Source: Treponema sp. (lineage in GTDB: Bacteria; Spirochaetota; Spirochaetia; Treponematales; Treponemataceae). From it: a stretch of DNA of 50,285 nt. Positions 1-7,097 of this stretch are shown piece after piece (the stretch's first letter is position 1; each line of letters opens with the position of its first letter). The notes under the pieces were generated by a model. That model worked only from the letters and a program-made list of their open reading frames with translations. It did not search any database and had not been told where the DNA came from. Made by a program: the position numbers and the translations under genes. The stretch spans positions 1 to 50,285 of the forward strand of contig JAKSTQ010000017.1 in assembly GCA_024402475.1 (NCBI GenBank), in the 5' to 3' direction.

Positions 1-72
1 GCGGGAATAGCTCAGTGGTAGAGCGCCACCTTGCCAAGGTGGATGTCGCGGGTCCAACTCCCGTTTCCCGCT
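1..72 (+). tRNA. tRNA-Gly (anticodon GCC)
   Basis: Full cloverleaf: a 7-bp acceptor stem pairs 1-7 with 65-71, the discriminator is at 72, and the anticodon stem 26-30/38-42 encloses a 7-base loop with GCC at 33-35. No CCA is encoded. The T loop (53-59) reads TCCAACT, so the position equivalent to universal T55 is C; the other three tRNAs in the window have ordinary TTC T loops. The window starts exactly at the first base, so its promoter is not visible. Confidence 0.95.
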
Positions 73-80
73 CTAAAAAA

Positions 81-115
81 AGCGATTTCAGAGCAGTCTG
101 AATCGCTTTTTTTTT
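81..115 (+). terminator. Rho-independent terminator after tRNA-Gly
   Basis: An 11-bp stem (one bulged T on the 5' side), 81-92 pairing with 97-107 around a GCAG loop, is followed by nine T residues. It ends only about 33 bases before the trigger factor start, so tig needs either read-through or a promoter buried in the terminator; no clear promoter is visible in between. Confidence 0.9.
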
Positions 116-147
116 ACTTTAATTCTATTTTTAAGAGGAAAACCAAA

Positions 148-1506
148 GTGAAATTAACAAAGGAATTTGTAACTCTCGAAAAATCAGCAGAAAAACTTAC
201 AGTTACAGTTGACAAGAGCGAAATCAATTCAATTTACCAGAAGGTAATCAAAAACTACACAAAAAACGCTCAGATTCCAGGTTTCCGCAAAGGACACGTT
301 CCTGCAAACATCCTTATTACTAAATACGGTGATGCACTTAAAGCAGACACATTGAATGAACTTATCGACGGATCTTTGAATGAAATCTTCTCTGACGAAG
401 CAGAAAAAGACCACCGCCCTCTTCCATATGCACAGCCTGTATTGGAAAAAGTACCTGAATTTGATCTTGAAAAAGATTTCACATATTCAGTTACTTACGA
501 TGTATTCCCAAAAGTTGATGTTAAAAACTTCTCTGGAATCACTGTAAAAGAACCACAGGTAACAGTTGGAGATGCAGAACTTGCAGAAGAACTCAAGGCT
601 CTCCAGGAACGCAACGCTATGGTTACTGACAAAAAAGACGGCGAAGCAGTTGCTAAAGACGACATCGTTACAATCAACTACAGCGAACTTGATGATGCAG
701 GTAACACAGTAGAAGGTTCAAAACGCGAAGGTTTCGTATTCACAGTTGGAACTGGTGAAAACATCTACAAAATCGATGACGAAATCATCGGCATGAAAAA
801 GAACGAAACAAAAGAAATCACAAAGACATATGCTAAAGACGATGCAGATGCTGACCTTGCTGGAAAAACAAAGAAAATCAGCGTAACAGTAACAGCTCTC
901 AAAGTTAAGAACATTCCTGCTCTTGATGATGACCTTGCTCAGGACGTTAATGCTAAATTCAAGACACTTGATGATCTTAAAGCAGACCTCAAACGTCAGA
1001 TGGAAACAGCTGCTGCCCGCCGCGTAAAAGAACTCAAGAACAACGACCTTCTTTCTCAGCTTGTTGAAAAGAACGCATTCGATCTTCCTGCAAGCATGAT
1101 TAAAGCAGAACTTGACGGACGCTGGAACATGATGGCTCAGCAGTTCGGAACAACACCAGACCAGCTTGAAAAAATGATTCTTGCTTCTGGACAGACAAAA
1201 GAAGTTATGCTCGAACAGTGGACAGGCGATTCTGAAAAAATGCTCAAATCACGCATTATCGTTGACAACCTTATCCGCGAACGCAACATCAGCGTAACTC
1301 CAGAAGAAATCGAAGCTTCTTATGCAAAAATCGCTGAAGAAGGCGGAATGACTGTAGAAGAAGTTAAAAAGCACTACGCTGACCCACGTTCTAAGGAATA
1401 CCTTATTGACGATGCAAAAGAAACAAAACTTTACGATGAACTTTACAAAGAAGTTAAAGTTTCTAAGGGTGACAAAATCGCTTTTGCTGACCTCTTCAAG
1501 AACTAA
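148..1506 (+). CDS. tig: Trigger factor, ribosome-bound chaperone/prolyl isomerase
   Basis: Trigger factor binds at the ribosomal exit tunnel and shields nascent chains. The N-terminal ribosome-docking domain carries the signature GFRKG at residues 45-49. An FKBP-type peptidyl-prolyl isomerase domain follows (about 165-255), then the long helical C-terminal chaperone arms. The product is 452 residues, slightly longer than the E. coli protein (432). I chose the GTG at 148 because an AAGAGGA ribosome site lies 8-9 bases upstream and the protein then starts MKLTKEF, right at the conserved domain. An ATG-started extension from 31 would run through the tRNA and terminator and is not credible. It is followed by a terminator and then clpP-clpX, a common bacterial order (tig-clpP-clpX). 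Confidence 0.97.
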   Translation: MKLTKEFVTLEKSAEKLTVTVDKSEINSIYQKVIKNYTKNAQIPGFRKGHVPANILITKYGDALKADTLNELIDGSLNEIFSDEAEKDHRPLPYAQPVLEKVPEFDLEKDFTYSVTYDVFPKVDVKNFSGITVKEPQVTVGDAELAEELKALQERNAMVTDKKDGEAVAKDDIVTINYSELDDAGNTVEGSKREGFVFTVGTGENIYKIDDEIIGMKKNETKEITKTYAKDDADADLAGKTKKISVTVTALKVKNIPALDDDLAQDVNAKFKTLDDLKADLKRQMETAAARRVKELKNNDLLSQLVEKNAFDLPASMIKAELDGRWNMMAQQFGTTPDQLEKMILASGQTKEVMLEQWTGDSEKMLKSRIIVDNLIRERNISVTPEEIEASYAKIAEEGGMTVEEVKKHYADPRSKEYLIDDAKETKLYDELYKEVKVSKGDKIAFADLFKN

Positions 1507-1536
1507 ATAAAACTGCAGATTTTATTTACGTCGAAC

Positions 1537-1570
1537 AAAGGACTGTTCAAAACGGACAGTCCTTTTTTTT
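1537..1570 (+). terminator. Rho-independent terminator after tig
   Basis: A perfect 10-bp stem (1537-1546 with 1556-1565) with a 9-base loop runs into a tract of T residues. It separates tig from clpP, which therefore should have its own promoter. Confidence 0.88.
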
Positions 1571-1597
1571 AATTTTTTAATTTTTTTTAGCACATTT

Positions 1598-1625
1598 TTG
1601 TTATTTTTTGCTATATTTATATAGT
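1598..1625 (+). promoter_or_regulatory. Candidate clpP promoter
   Basis: TTGTTA at 1598-1603 and TATAGT at 1620-1625 are separated by 16 bases, in an AT-rich stretch between the tig terminator and clpP. The transcript would have a roughly 25-base leader containing the AGAGGA ribosome site (1643-1648). Other AT-rich hexamers nearby are nearly as good, so the exact boxes are uncertain. Confidence 0.3.
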
Positions 1626-1655
1626 ATACGATAATAATTTTTAGAGGATTAAAGA

Positions 1656-2258
1656 ATGACAGAAAAGATGTTTGTTTCAGTTCCACACGTATTGGAAAAA
1701 AGTGGAAATACAGAACACTGGTATGATATTTATTCAAGACTTTTAAAAGACCGTATTATCTTTGTTGACGGCGAAATCAATGACGAAATGGCAGATATTA
1801 TTATTGCCCAGCTTTTGTTCCTCGAATCTGAAAATCCGGATAAAGATATAAGCATGTACATCAACTCACCTGGTGGTTCTGTTACTGCAGGACTTGCCAT
1901 TTATGATACAATGCAGTATGTAAAATGTCCTATTCAGACTATCTGTGTCGGACAGGCTGCAAGTATGGGTGCAATTCTTCTTGCCGGCGGTTCAAAAGGT
2001 AACCGCATTGCCCTTCCAAGCGCACGAGTTATGATTCACCAGCCATGGGGCGGAACTCAGGGGCAGGCAAGTGACATTGCAATTCAGGCTGCAGAAATCA
2101 TCCGCCTTAAAAAGATTTCCATCAAATATCTTGCACATCACACCGGTAAAAAAGAAGATGTTGTTGCCAAAGATATGGAACGCGACCACTTTATGAGTGC
2201 TGATGATGCAGTTGAATATGGTATCATCGATAGAGTTATGAGAGGAAGAGAAAAATAA
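1656..2258 (+). CDS. clpP: ATP-dependent Clp protease proteolytic subunit
   Basis: ClpP is the serine protease chamber of ClpXP. The catalytic triad is intact: Ser103 in the GQAASMGA nucleophile elbow, His128 in MIHQPWGG and Asp177 in the ERDHF motif, with the spacings usual for the family. The SPGG oxyanion segment is also present at about 71-74. At 200 residues the length is typical. AGAGGA at 1643-1648 sets the ATG at 1656. The stop TAA shares one base with the ATG of clpX (TAATG), so the two subunits are translationally coupled. Confidence 0.98.
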   Translation: MTEKMFVSVPHVLEKSGNTEHWYDIYSRLLKDRIIFVDGEINDEMADIIIAQLLFLESENPDKDISMYINSPGGSVTAGLAIYDTMQYVKCPIQTICVGQAASMGAILLAGGSKGNRIALPSARVMIHQPWGGTQGQASDIAIQAAEIIRLKKISIKYLAHHTGKKEDVVAKDMERDHFMSADDAVEYGIIDRVMRGREK

Positions 2259-3517
2259 TGAAAAAGTTTACACAGGACCAGTTCTGTTCATTCTGTGGCT
2301 TACCACCTGCTGACAAAAAAGGGGTTGCAAGACGACTTATTGGTTCACGCATCGCACCTATCTATATCTGTAATGAATGTGTTGAAATCTGTAAAGATAT
2401 TCTTGACTGTGAACCTAAATCTGAACTCTCTGTTGATATTAAAGAAGTTCCTTCTCCAAGAGAATTCAAACAATACCTTGATCAGTATGTTATCGGTCAG
2501 CACTATGCAAAAAAAGCTTTGAGCGTTGCAGTTTACAACCATTATAAACGCCTTGCTTCTCTCAAAGATTTTAATGCAGCAGAAGACGTAAAGATTGAAA
2601 AATCAAATATTCTTTTGATTGGACCAACCGGTTCTGGAAAAACTTTACTTGCAAAGACACTGGCTCAGAAGCTTAAAGTTCCTTTTGCAATTGCAGATGC
2701 TACTACCCTTACAGAAGCAGGATACGTTGGCGAAGACGTAGAAAACGTTCTTCTTAAACTGATCAATGCTGCAAACGGTGATGTAAAAGCTGCAGAAAAA
2801 GGAATCATCTTTATTGACGAAATTGATAAGATTGCGCGCAAAGGCGAAAATACTTCAATTACGAGAGATGTTTCTGGCGAAGGTGTACAGCAGGCACTCC
2901 TTAAAATCATCGAAGGAACAAAAGCAAGCGTTCCTCCTCAGGGCGGACGAAAACATCCAAACCAGGAAATGATCGAAATTGACACAACAAACATTCTGTT
3001 CATTCTGGGCGGAGCTTTTGTTGGTCTTGATAAAATCGTTGAACAGCGCATTAACGAAAAAACAATGGGATTTGGATCAACATCAGGTCAGCTTTCAGAA
3101 GATGAAAAAGTTGAACTTTTGAACAAAGTTACTTCTGATGACCTTGTAAAATTCGGTATTATTCCGGAACTTATTGGCCGTATGCCGATGAATGTTGCAC
3201 TGAAAGAACTTACACGAGACGACCTTGTAATGATTCTTACACAGCCTAAGAATGCAATTACAAAACAGTTCCAGGCAAGTTTTGCAATGGATGATGTTGA
3301 GCTTACATTTACTGACGATGCAATTGCAGAAATCGCAGACATTGCAATCCGTCAGCAGACTGGAGCACGCGGTTTAAGATCAATCGTAGAAAAAATGCTT
3401 ATGGATATCATGTTCGAAATTCCAAGTATTTCTGGTAAAAAGAAACTTGAAATTACAAAAGAAATGGTTATCGACAAAGATAAAATTGATATCGAAAAAG
3501 CCTTAATTTCAGCTTAA
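2258..3517 (+). CDS. clpX: Clp protease ATPase subunit, unfoldase
   Basis: ClpX recognises degrons such as the ssrA tag, unfolds substrates and feeds them into ClpP. The N-terminal C4 zinc-binding domain has Cys10, Cys13, Cys38 and Cys41. The AAA+ core has Walker A GPTGSGKT (122-129), Walker B IIFIDEID (183-190) and the pore-1 loop GYVG (155-158). The ClpP-docking loop, usually (I/L/V)GF, reads MGF at 270-272, a conservative variant. The length of 419 residues is normal. It follows clpP by a TAATG overlap, and its stop abuts the start of the next gene. Confidence 0.98.
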   Translation: MKKFTQDQFCSFCGLPPADKKGVARRLIGSRIAPIYICNECVEICKDILDCEPKSELSVDIKEVPSPREFKQYLDQYVIGQHYAKKALSVAVYNHYKRLASLKDFNAAEDVKIEKSNILLIGPTGSGKTLLAKTLAQKLKVPFAIADATTLTEAGYVGEDVENVLLKLINAANGDVKAAEKGIIFIDEIDKIARKGENTSITRDVSGEGVQQALLKIIEGTKASVPPQGGRKHPNQEMIEIDTTNILFILGGAFVGLDKIVEQRINEKTMGFGSTSGQLSEDEKVELLNKVTSDDLVKFGIIPELIGRMPMNVALKELTRDDLVMILTQPKNAITKQFQASFAMDDVELTFTDDAIAEIADIAIRQQTGARGLRSIVEKMLMDIMFEIPSISGKKKLEITKEMVIDKDKIDIEKALISA

Positions 3518-3802
3518 ATGAAACATCACATTATCGTTAAGTTTAAAAAAGAAGCACCAGAACTTTCTCAAATGCTGCCAAGAATCCAGCAGATTTTTTC
3601 AGGCGTACTGAAAGTTTCTGGAGTTTCGTCTTATGAATTAATTCCAAACTGCATTGACCGCAGCAACCGCTACAATCTGATGATTGTAATCACAATGGAC
3701 AAAAATGCCCTTGAATCATACGACGCCTGTGACGCTCACCACCAGTGGAAAGACGAATTCACAGCGTTGATTGAATCAAAGGCAATTTTTGACTGCGAAT
3801 AA
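3518..3802 (+). CDS. Dabb (stress-responsive alpha/beta-barrel) family protein
   Basis: This 94-residue protein starts directly after the clpX stop codon (TAA then ATG with no gap), so it is very likely co-transcribed and coupled. It has the layout of Dabb proteins: an N-terminal beta strand beginning MKHHIIVKF, a central amphipathic helix, a second strand (YNLMIVITM), an acidic helix containing the YDACDAHHQW segment in place of the family's Y-x-x-H-P-x-H, and a C-terminal strand ending FDCE. These small proteins form ferredoxin-like dimers; their roles are varied and mostly unknown. A job in ClpXP function is suggested only by position. It converges on the next gene with eight bases between stop codons and no obvious terminator. 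Confidence 0.75.
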   Translation: MKHHIIVKFKKEAPELSQMLPRIQQIFSGVLKVSGVSSYELIPNCIDRSNRYNLMIVITMDKNALESYDACDAHHQWKDEFTALIESKAIFDCE

Positions 3803-3810
3803 AATTCAGA

Positions 3811-4527
3811 TTAAAGCCCGGTCATCATCTGATAAAATCCAGGAATTGCAGAAGTCATCAGAATCTGAACCGCAGTTGCAAGATCAATTACTGCATGTCC
3901 GATGATAACCGGCACTGGATTTCTTTTCTTATAATAGTAAATACACAAAATTATTGTTAACGGTAAAAAAGATAAAAATCTGTAAAGTATGTATTTTACA
4001 TCAAACAGAACAGGAATAAAACTGTGCTGAAGTGCAAAAAAGAATGCAGGCACGAAAATCGAAGCCCACTTATTTTTTATCTGATTTACACCACAACCAA
4101 GATACAGACTGTCTTCTGCAACGGCTGTAGAAACCGGCAGAACCACAAGATTAATAATTGCAATCCACAAAGGAACAGGAGCAATCATCATAGGTGCAGC
4201 ATAAGGAATGACTCCATAACAGATAAAACCTGCAATATACATTCCTGACATACCGACCATCAGGATAAGCATTGTAAGAATAAAAACTTCAAAGCCTTTT
4301 GTTTTTCCTTTCTGATAATTAATAAGCTTAGCAAATGTAATGCCGCTTTTTTTGCAGAGGAATAACAGTAAAGCAATCAGTAAAATATTAACGATAGAAG
4401 CAACCGGCGACCACCAGTTACTGAAGCTGGACAATTCCTGTTTTGTAATCAATGATACACAGCAGAAAACTGCAATAAAAATTATACAGCGAATCGGTAA
4501 AAGATATTTTAAGTGATGAGAATTCAA
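3811..4527 (-). CDS. CPBP-family intramembrane protease-like protein with altered motif 1
   Basis: A strongly hydrophobic protein (238 residues from the chosen start) with about seven or eight membrane helices. The C-terminal half shows the CPBP/CAAX-protease pattern: motif 1 as EDSLYLG instead of the usual EExxxR, motif 2 as FFFALQH (FxxxH), and motif 3 as HAVID (HxxxD). The second Glu is Asp and the Arg is Leu, so activity may be lost or changed. I chose the TTG at 4527 because GGGGAGGTG lies just upstream; an ATG 24 bases further upstream has no ribosome site and falls in a hairpin. The ribosome site and start codon lie inside an inverted repeat. It is downstream of, and co-oriented with, the sigma factor gene. 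Confidence 0.7.
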   Translation of the reverse strand: MNSHHLKYLLPIRCIIFIAVFCCVSLITKQELSSFSNWWSPVASIVNILLIALLLFLCKKSGITFAKLINYQKGKTKGFEVFILTMLILMVGMSGMYIAGFICYGVIPYAAPMMIAPVPLWIAIINLVVLPVSTAVAEDSLYLGCGVNQIKNKWASIFVPAFFFALQHSFIPVLFDVKYILYRFLSFLPLTIILCIYYYKKRNPVPVIIGHAVIDLATAVQILMTSAIPGFYQMMTGL

Positions 4528-4604
4528 AAGGCACCTCCCCTTTTTGTACATAATAATAAATACATTTTTTAATGTAAATATTATTATGGGCGAAGGTGCC
4601 TTTT
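4526..4604 (-). promoter_or_regulatory. Hairpin sequestering the ribosome site of the CPBP gene
   Basis: A perfect 11-bp inverted repeat (4526-4536 with 4594-4604) encloses a second AT-rich stem (4549-4558 with 4579-4588, 10 bp, then 4561-4566 with 4571-4576 closed by TTTT). In minus-strand RNA the downstream arm contains much of the AGGTG of the ribosome site and the first two bases of the TTG start. It could be a translational switch, or alternatively a terminator of the upstream sigma transcript; the following T run (TTTT) is short. Confidence 0.55.
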
Positions 4605-4608
4605 AGGT

Positions 4609-4662
4609 TTATGCTGCCAGTTAAGGTTATGCAACCAGTCTGGCTTATGCTACCAGGTCACG
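4609..4662 (-). repeat. Three tandem 18-bp units, each an in-frame Leu-(Val/Ala)-Ala-stop
   Basis: On the minus strand the sigma gene ends CTGGTAGCATAA. Two further copies follow at exactly 18-base spacing, CTGGTTGCATAA and CTGGCAGCATAA. All are in the same reading frame, giving LVA-stop, LVA-stop and LAA-stop. The six bases between the units are not conserved. Confidence 0.85.
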
Positions 4663-5409
4663 GAATTCATGGCAAACTCTTGGACTGCGGAGCTTTTTAA
4701 GCGCAGATTTTTTAAGCTGGTCTGCACGCTGTTTTGAACAGCCAAGCATTCGTCCGATTTCTGACAATGAATACGACTTGCCGTCAAATCCAAAGTTTGC
4801 ACGGATTACAAAGTTTTCGCGAGGAGAAAGATTTTCTTTCATTGCTTTTGCAAGAAGTCTTTTTCTTTCGCTGTTTTCAAAGTCTTCAAACGGGTCTGAA
4901 ATATCGCTGTCGAATGTGTCTTCAAGGCATCCGCTGTCATCGTCTTTTGACTTGAACATAGCATTGAGGGAAGCAATACCACCGGCTGCATTAAGTACAG
5001 CGTTCACCTGTACACTGTCTGCGCTATCGCGGTTTTCTTCTTTAAGAAGTCCTATTTTACCATGTGGAATGCGGATAAGATGGCTTGAATAAGCTTCATC
5101 CTGAATTGCATTGAGTATCCACCAGCGTGCAATTGTTACAAGACGGGTTTCTTTCTTGAAATCATATTTTTCAATTGCTTTTAAATATCCGACACATGCG
5201 GCACTGAATGCTTCTTCTATTGAGAGAGAGTATGTCTTTGTAAATCCTGCAGCCTGTTTAAGAATAAATCTTGAATTGGCACAAAACAAATCACTTGATG
5301 CTTTTTTATCACCAGCCTGAGCTTTAGCGATGAGGTCTCTTTCCTGCTGTGCATCGAGGAATCCAACTTTACTGCTTGCAACTTTAACCAAATCAAATAC
5401 TGTATTCAT
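4645..5409 (-). CDS. RNA polymerase sigma-70 family factor
   Basis: An alternative sigma factor of 254 residues. Region 2 spans about 40-115: the core-binding/-10 segment includes YLKAIEKYDFKK and the melting-region WW pair in ARWWILNAI, followed by RIPHGK resembling the RpoD/RpoS linker RIPxH. Region 4 (about 190-242) has a helix-turn-helix, YSLSEIGRMLGCSKQRADQL. Region 1.1 and a clear 1.2 are absent, and the linker at 120-185 is acidic and divergent, so it is a group 2/3-like factor rather than the housekeeping one. AAGGAGGTG at 5413-5420 sets the ATG at 5409. The C-terminus ends LVA, the same ending as engineered ssrA degron variants, and the unit is repeated after the stop. Its regulon cannot be inferred here. 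Confidence 0.88.
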   Translation of the reverse strand: MNTVFDLVKVASSKVGFLDAQQERDLIAKAQAGDKKASSDLFCANSRFILKQAAGFTKTYSLSIEEAFSAACVGYLKAIEKYDFKKETRLVTIARWWILNAIQDEAYSSHLIRIPHGKIGLLKEENRDSADSVQVNAVLNAAGGIASLNAMFKSKDDDSGCLEDTFDSDISDPFEDFENSERKRLLAKAMKENLSPRENFVIRANFGFDGKSYSLSEIGRMLGCSKQRADQLKKSALKKLRSPRVCHEFRDLVA

Positions 5410-5437
5410 AGCACCTCCTTAATTAATGCTGAATACT

Positions 5438-5456
5438 AAAAAAGGTCTTATAGACC
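5438..5456 (-). terminator. Short terminator-like hairpin in the sigma gene leader
   Basis: Minus-strand RNA can form a 5-bp stem (GGTCT with AGACC around a 3-base loop) followed by six U residues, about 30 bases before the sigma start codon. It could act as an attenuator, but the stem is short and may be chance. Confidence 0.25.
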
Positions 5457-5473
5457 ACCCGTCCAATATACTC

Positions 5474-5623
5474 TTAATATACAAAGTTCACTCTATCATT
5501 TGATGACAGACCAACAATTATTTTTTTAATTTTTTTAACTTCTTCAAAGAATTCCCCTAAAATATCCTTCACTGTATATGTCAAAGAACCTGCCTGGCAG
5601 ATTTTGAAAAAAAGAGCCGGCAT
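5474..5623 (-). CDS. Possible 49-residue small protein upstream of the sigma gene
   Basis: An ATG-started frame on the minus strand encodes a short protein with a hydrophobic start (MPALFFKI) and an amphipathic, charged second half (EFFEEVKKIKK). It lies 64 bases upstream of the sigma gene on the same strand, in a 263-base interval otherwise without genes. No Shine-Dalgarno site is visible. It may be a leader peptide or small regulator, or chance coding in an AT-rich region. I do not recognise it. Confidence 0.2.
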   Translation of the reverse strand: MPALFFKICQAGSLTYTVKDILGEFFEEVKKIKKIIVGLSSNDRVNFVY

Positions 5624-5672
5624 AAATATATAGTCTTGACGGTGTTCTAATATTGTAGTACACCTATAAAAT

Positions 5673-7097
5673 ATGGAACAAAACGAAGAAAATTCCCAGA
5701 AAAAAATCATTAAAATGCTTCAAAACGGGGAATTAGACCCTAAAAATCCCCGTGACTTTTCACTGGCCTACAGAAACCTTCAGGACCTTGCAGATGAACT
5801 TTTTGAAAAGAAAGTCAACAAAGCCAAGTTTTTCCTGCGGGCCTTTGAATGGGAAGACATTGAGCAGGCAATTAAAAACAGTTTGATTACTGCGATCAGA
5901 GAATATGACTGCACCCGAAGCGACGATTTTAAAAGCTGGGCATTCGGCATAATGAATAACGGCTACAAAAAAGCCCTTGATCCCATCATCAAAAATAATA
6001 TCCGTGAACAGGAAACCGTTGCAAAACTTATTCCGAACATAGGACACAATCCAAACCAGTATTTCCGTTTTGAATCTCTTGAAGAAAAAATTGCGAAGAT
6101 AAATGAAATAAAACAAGCAGTTCTTTCCCGCCCTACCAGAAACAAACTCAGGCAGGAAGAATCCCTTGATATGTTTCTGCATTTTGTTGGTTACTACGGC
6201 GATTTTGGTAAGGAACTTGAAAACGAACAGGCGTTCCCAAAATCCATTGAATCCCTCATGGCCTATTATCACATCAAAAATAAAACAATATTTTTTGAGC
6301 AGATGCGTTCGATTAAGCGGTCACTTTTAAAATCCAACATCAGCCTTATCGGGAACTCAGGAATAATCACCGACCACGAACTTACTCAAAAAGATTATGA
6401 GCTGCTCGAATTCATCATTGAACGCAATAAGATCAAAGACCTTAAAGGCAGACCTTTCTGTCCCAACAGCAGCGACATTATCGGTAAAGGAAGATTCTCA
6501 CTTACAATCAGAAGCCGCAACGTATTGAGCAACAGTATCCGCAGGTTAAAAGACGCAGGTTTTATTTTTGCTGATCCTAAAGATAGGGACCAGAACCAGG
6601 GATATCTTATCCTTAATCCGGAAATCTACAAAGGCTTGAGCTTTAACGAAAAACTTGCAGTTGATTTTATAAGCCAGGTACTTACTCATTTTTCTGACGG
6701 ACCTGTAAAAAAAGGAACTCAGATGCTTTTACGCCGCATCAGGAAAGAACATAACATCAAGGGCGAAACCGAACCTTTAGTCCTGTCCCAAGATTTATCT
6801 GTTACCCTCAACGACCAGTGGTTCAGACCATTTTCTGTCATTAAAACAGTGAACGATTCAATTTTTGAAAACTGCATTAAAATTATAAAGGAAAAGACTG
6901 CAATCACTTTTGACTACATAAAGAAAAGCGGAGAACAGGTTAAGGTCGAAGGAATGCCTGTTTCAATGCAGTTTTATGCAGAACGAGGCTGGTGCATGCT
7001 GCTCAAATTAAAGGACAGCGACAAAGAACACTGGTTCAGGCTGCCGAGAATCAGCAATATAGAAATTGTCAGTGAACAAGAGATGAGCACAACTTAA
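5673..7097 (+). CDS. Putative regulator: sigma-region-2-like segment, winged helix and WYL domain
   Basis: A 474-residue protein I cannot name. Residues about 60-110 resemble sigma-70 region 2: WEDIEQ, then LITAIREYD and FKSWAFGIMNN match the pattern of the core-binding and -10 helices. Residues about 235-315 look like a winged helix, with a recognition-like helix SNSIRRLKDAGFI and a wing. The C-terminus (about 395-468) fits a WYL domain: ITFDYIKKSG, then RGWCMLLKL (in place of xWYLxx) and HWFRLPRISNIEI (the frldRI segment). WYL domains sense nucleic acid or nucleotide ligands in many bacterial regulators. No canonical region 4 is seen. The gene is divergent from a sigma factor gene and overlaps the convergent glycosyltransferase by 29 bases. 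No Shine-Dalgarno site precedes the ATG; a TTGACG at 5636-5641 lacks a well-spaced -10. Confidence 0.72.
   Translation: MEQNEENSQKKIIKMLQNGELDPKNPRDFSLAYRNLQDLADELFEKKVNKAKFFLRAFEWEDIEQAIKNSLITAIREYDCTRSDDFKSWAFGIMNNGYKKALDPIIKNNIREQETVAKLIPNIGHNPNQYFRFESLEEKIAKINEIKQAVLSRPTRNKLRQEESLDMFLHFVGYYGDFGKELENEQAFPKSIESLMAYYHIKNKTIFFEQMRSIKRSLLKSNISLIGNSGIITDHELTQKDYELLEFIIERNKIKDLKGRPFCPNSSDIIGKGRFSLTIRSRNVLSNSIRRLKDAGFIFADPKDRDQNQGYLILNPEIYKGLSFNEKLAVDFISQVLTHFSDGPVKKGTQMLLRRIRKEHNIKGETEPLVLSQDLSVTLNDQWFRPFSVIKTVNDSIFENCIKIIKEKTAITFDYIKKSGEQVKVEGMPVSMQFYAERGWCMLLKLKDSDKEHWFRLPRISNIEIVSEQEMSTT

Noticed and set aside
31..147. ATG-started N-terminal extension of trigger factor
   Set aside because: It would be translated through the tRNA-Gly and its terminator; the GTG at 148 has a ribosome site and gives the normal protein start.
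5636..5672. Promoter for the sigma2/WYL gene using TTGACG at 5636
   Set aside because: No -10 box occurs at an acceptable distance; the nearest TATAAA is 23 bases away and too close to the ATG.
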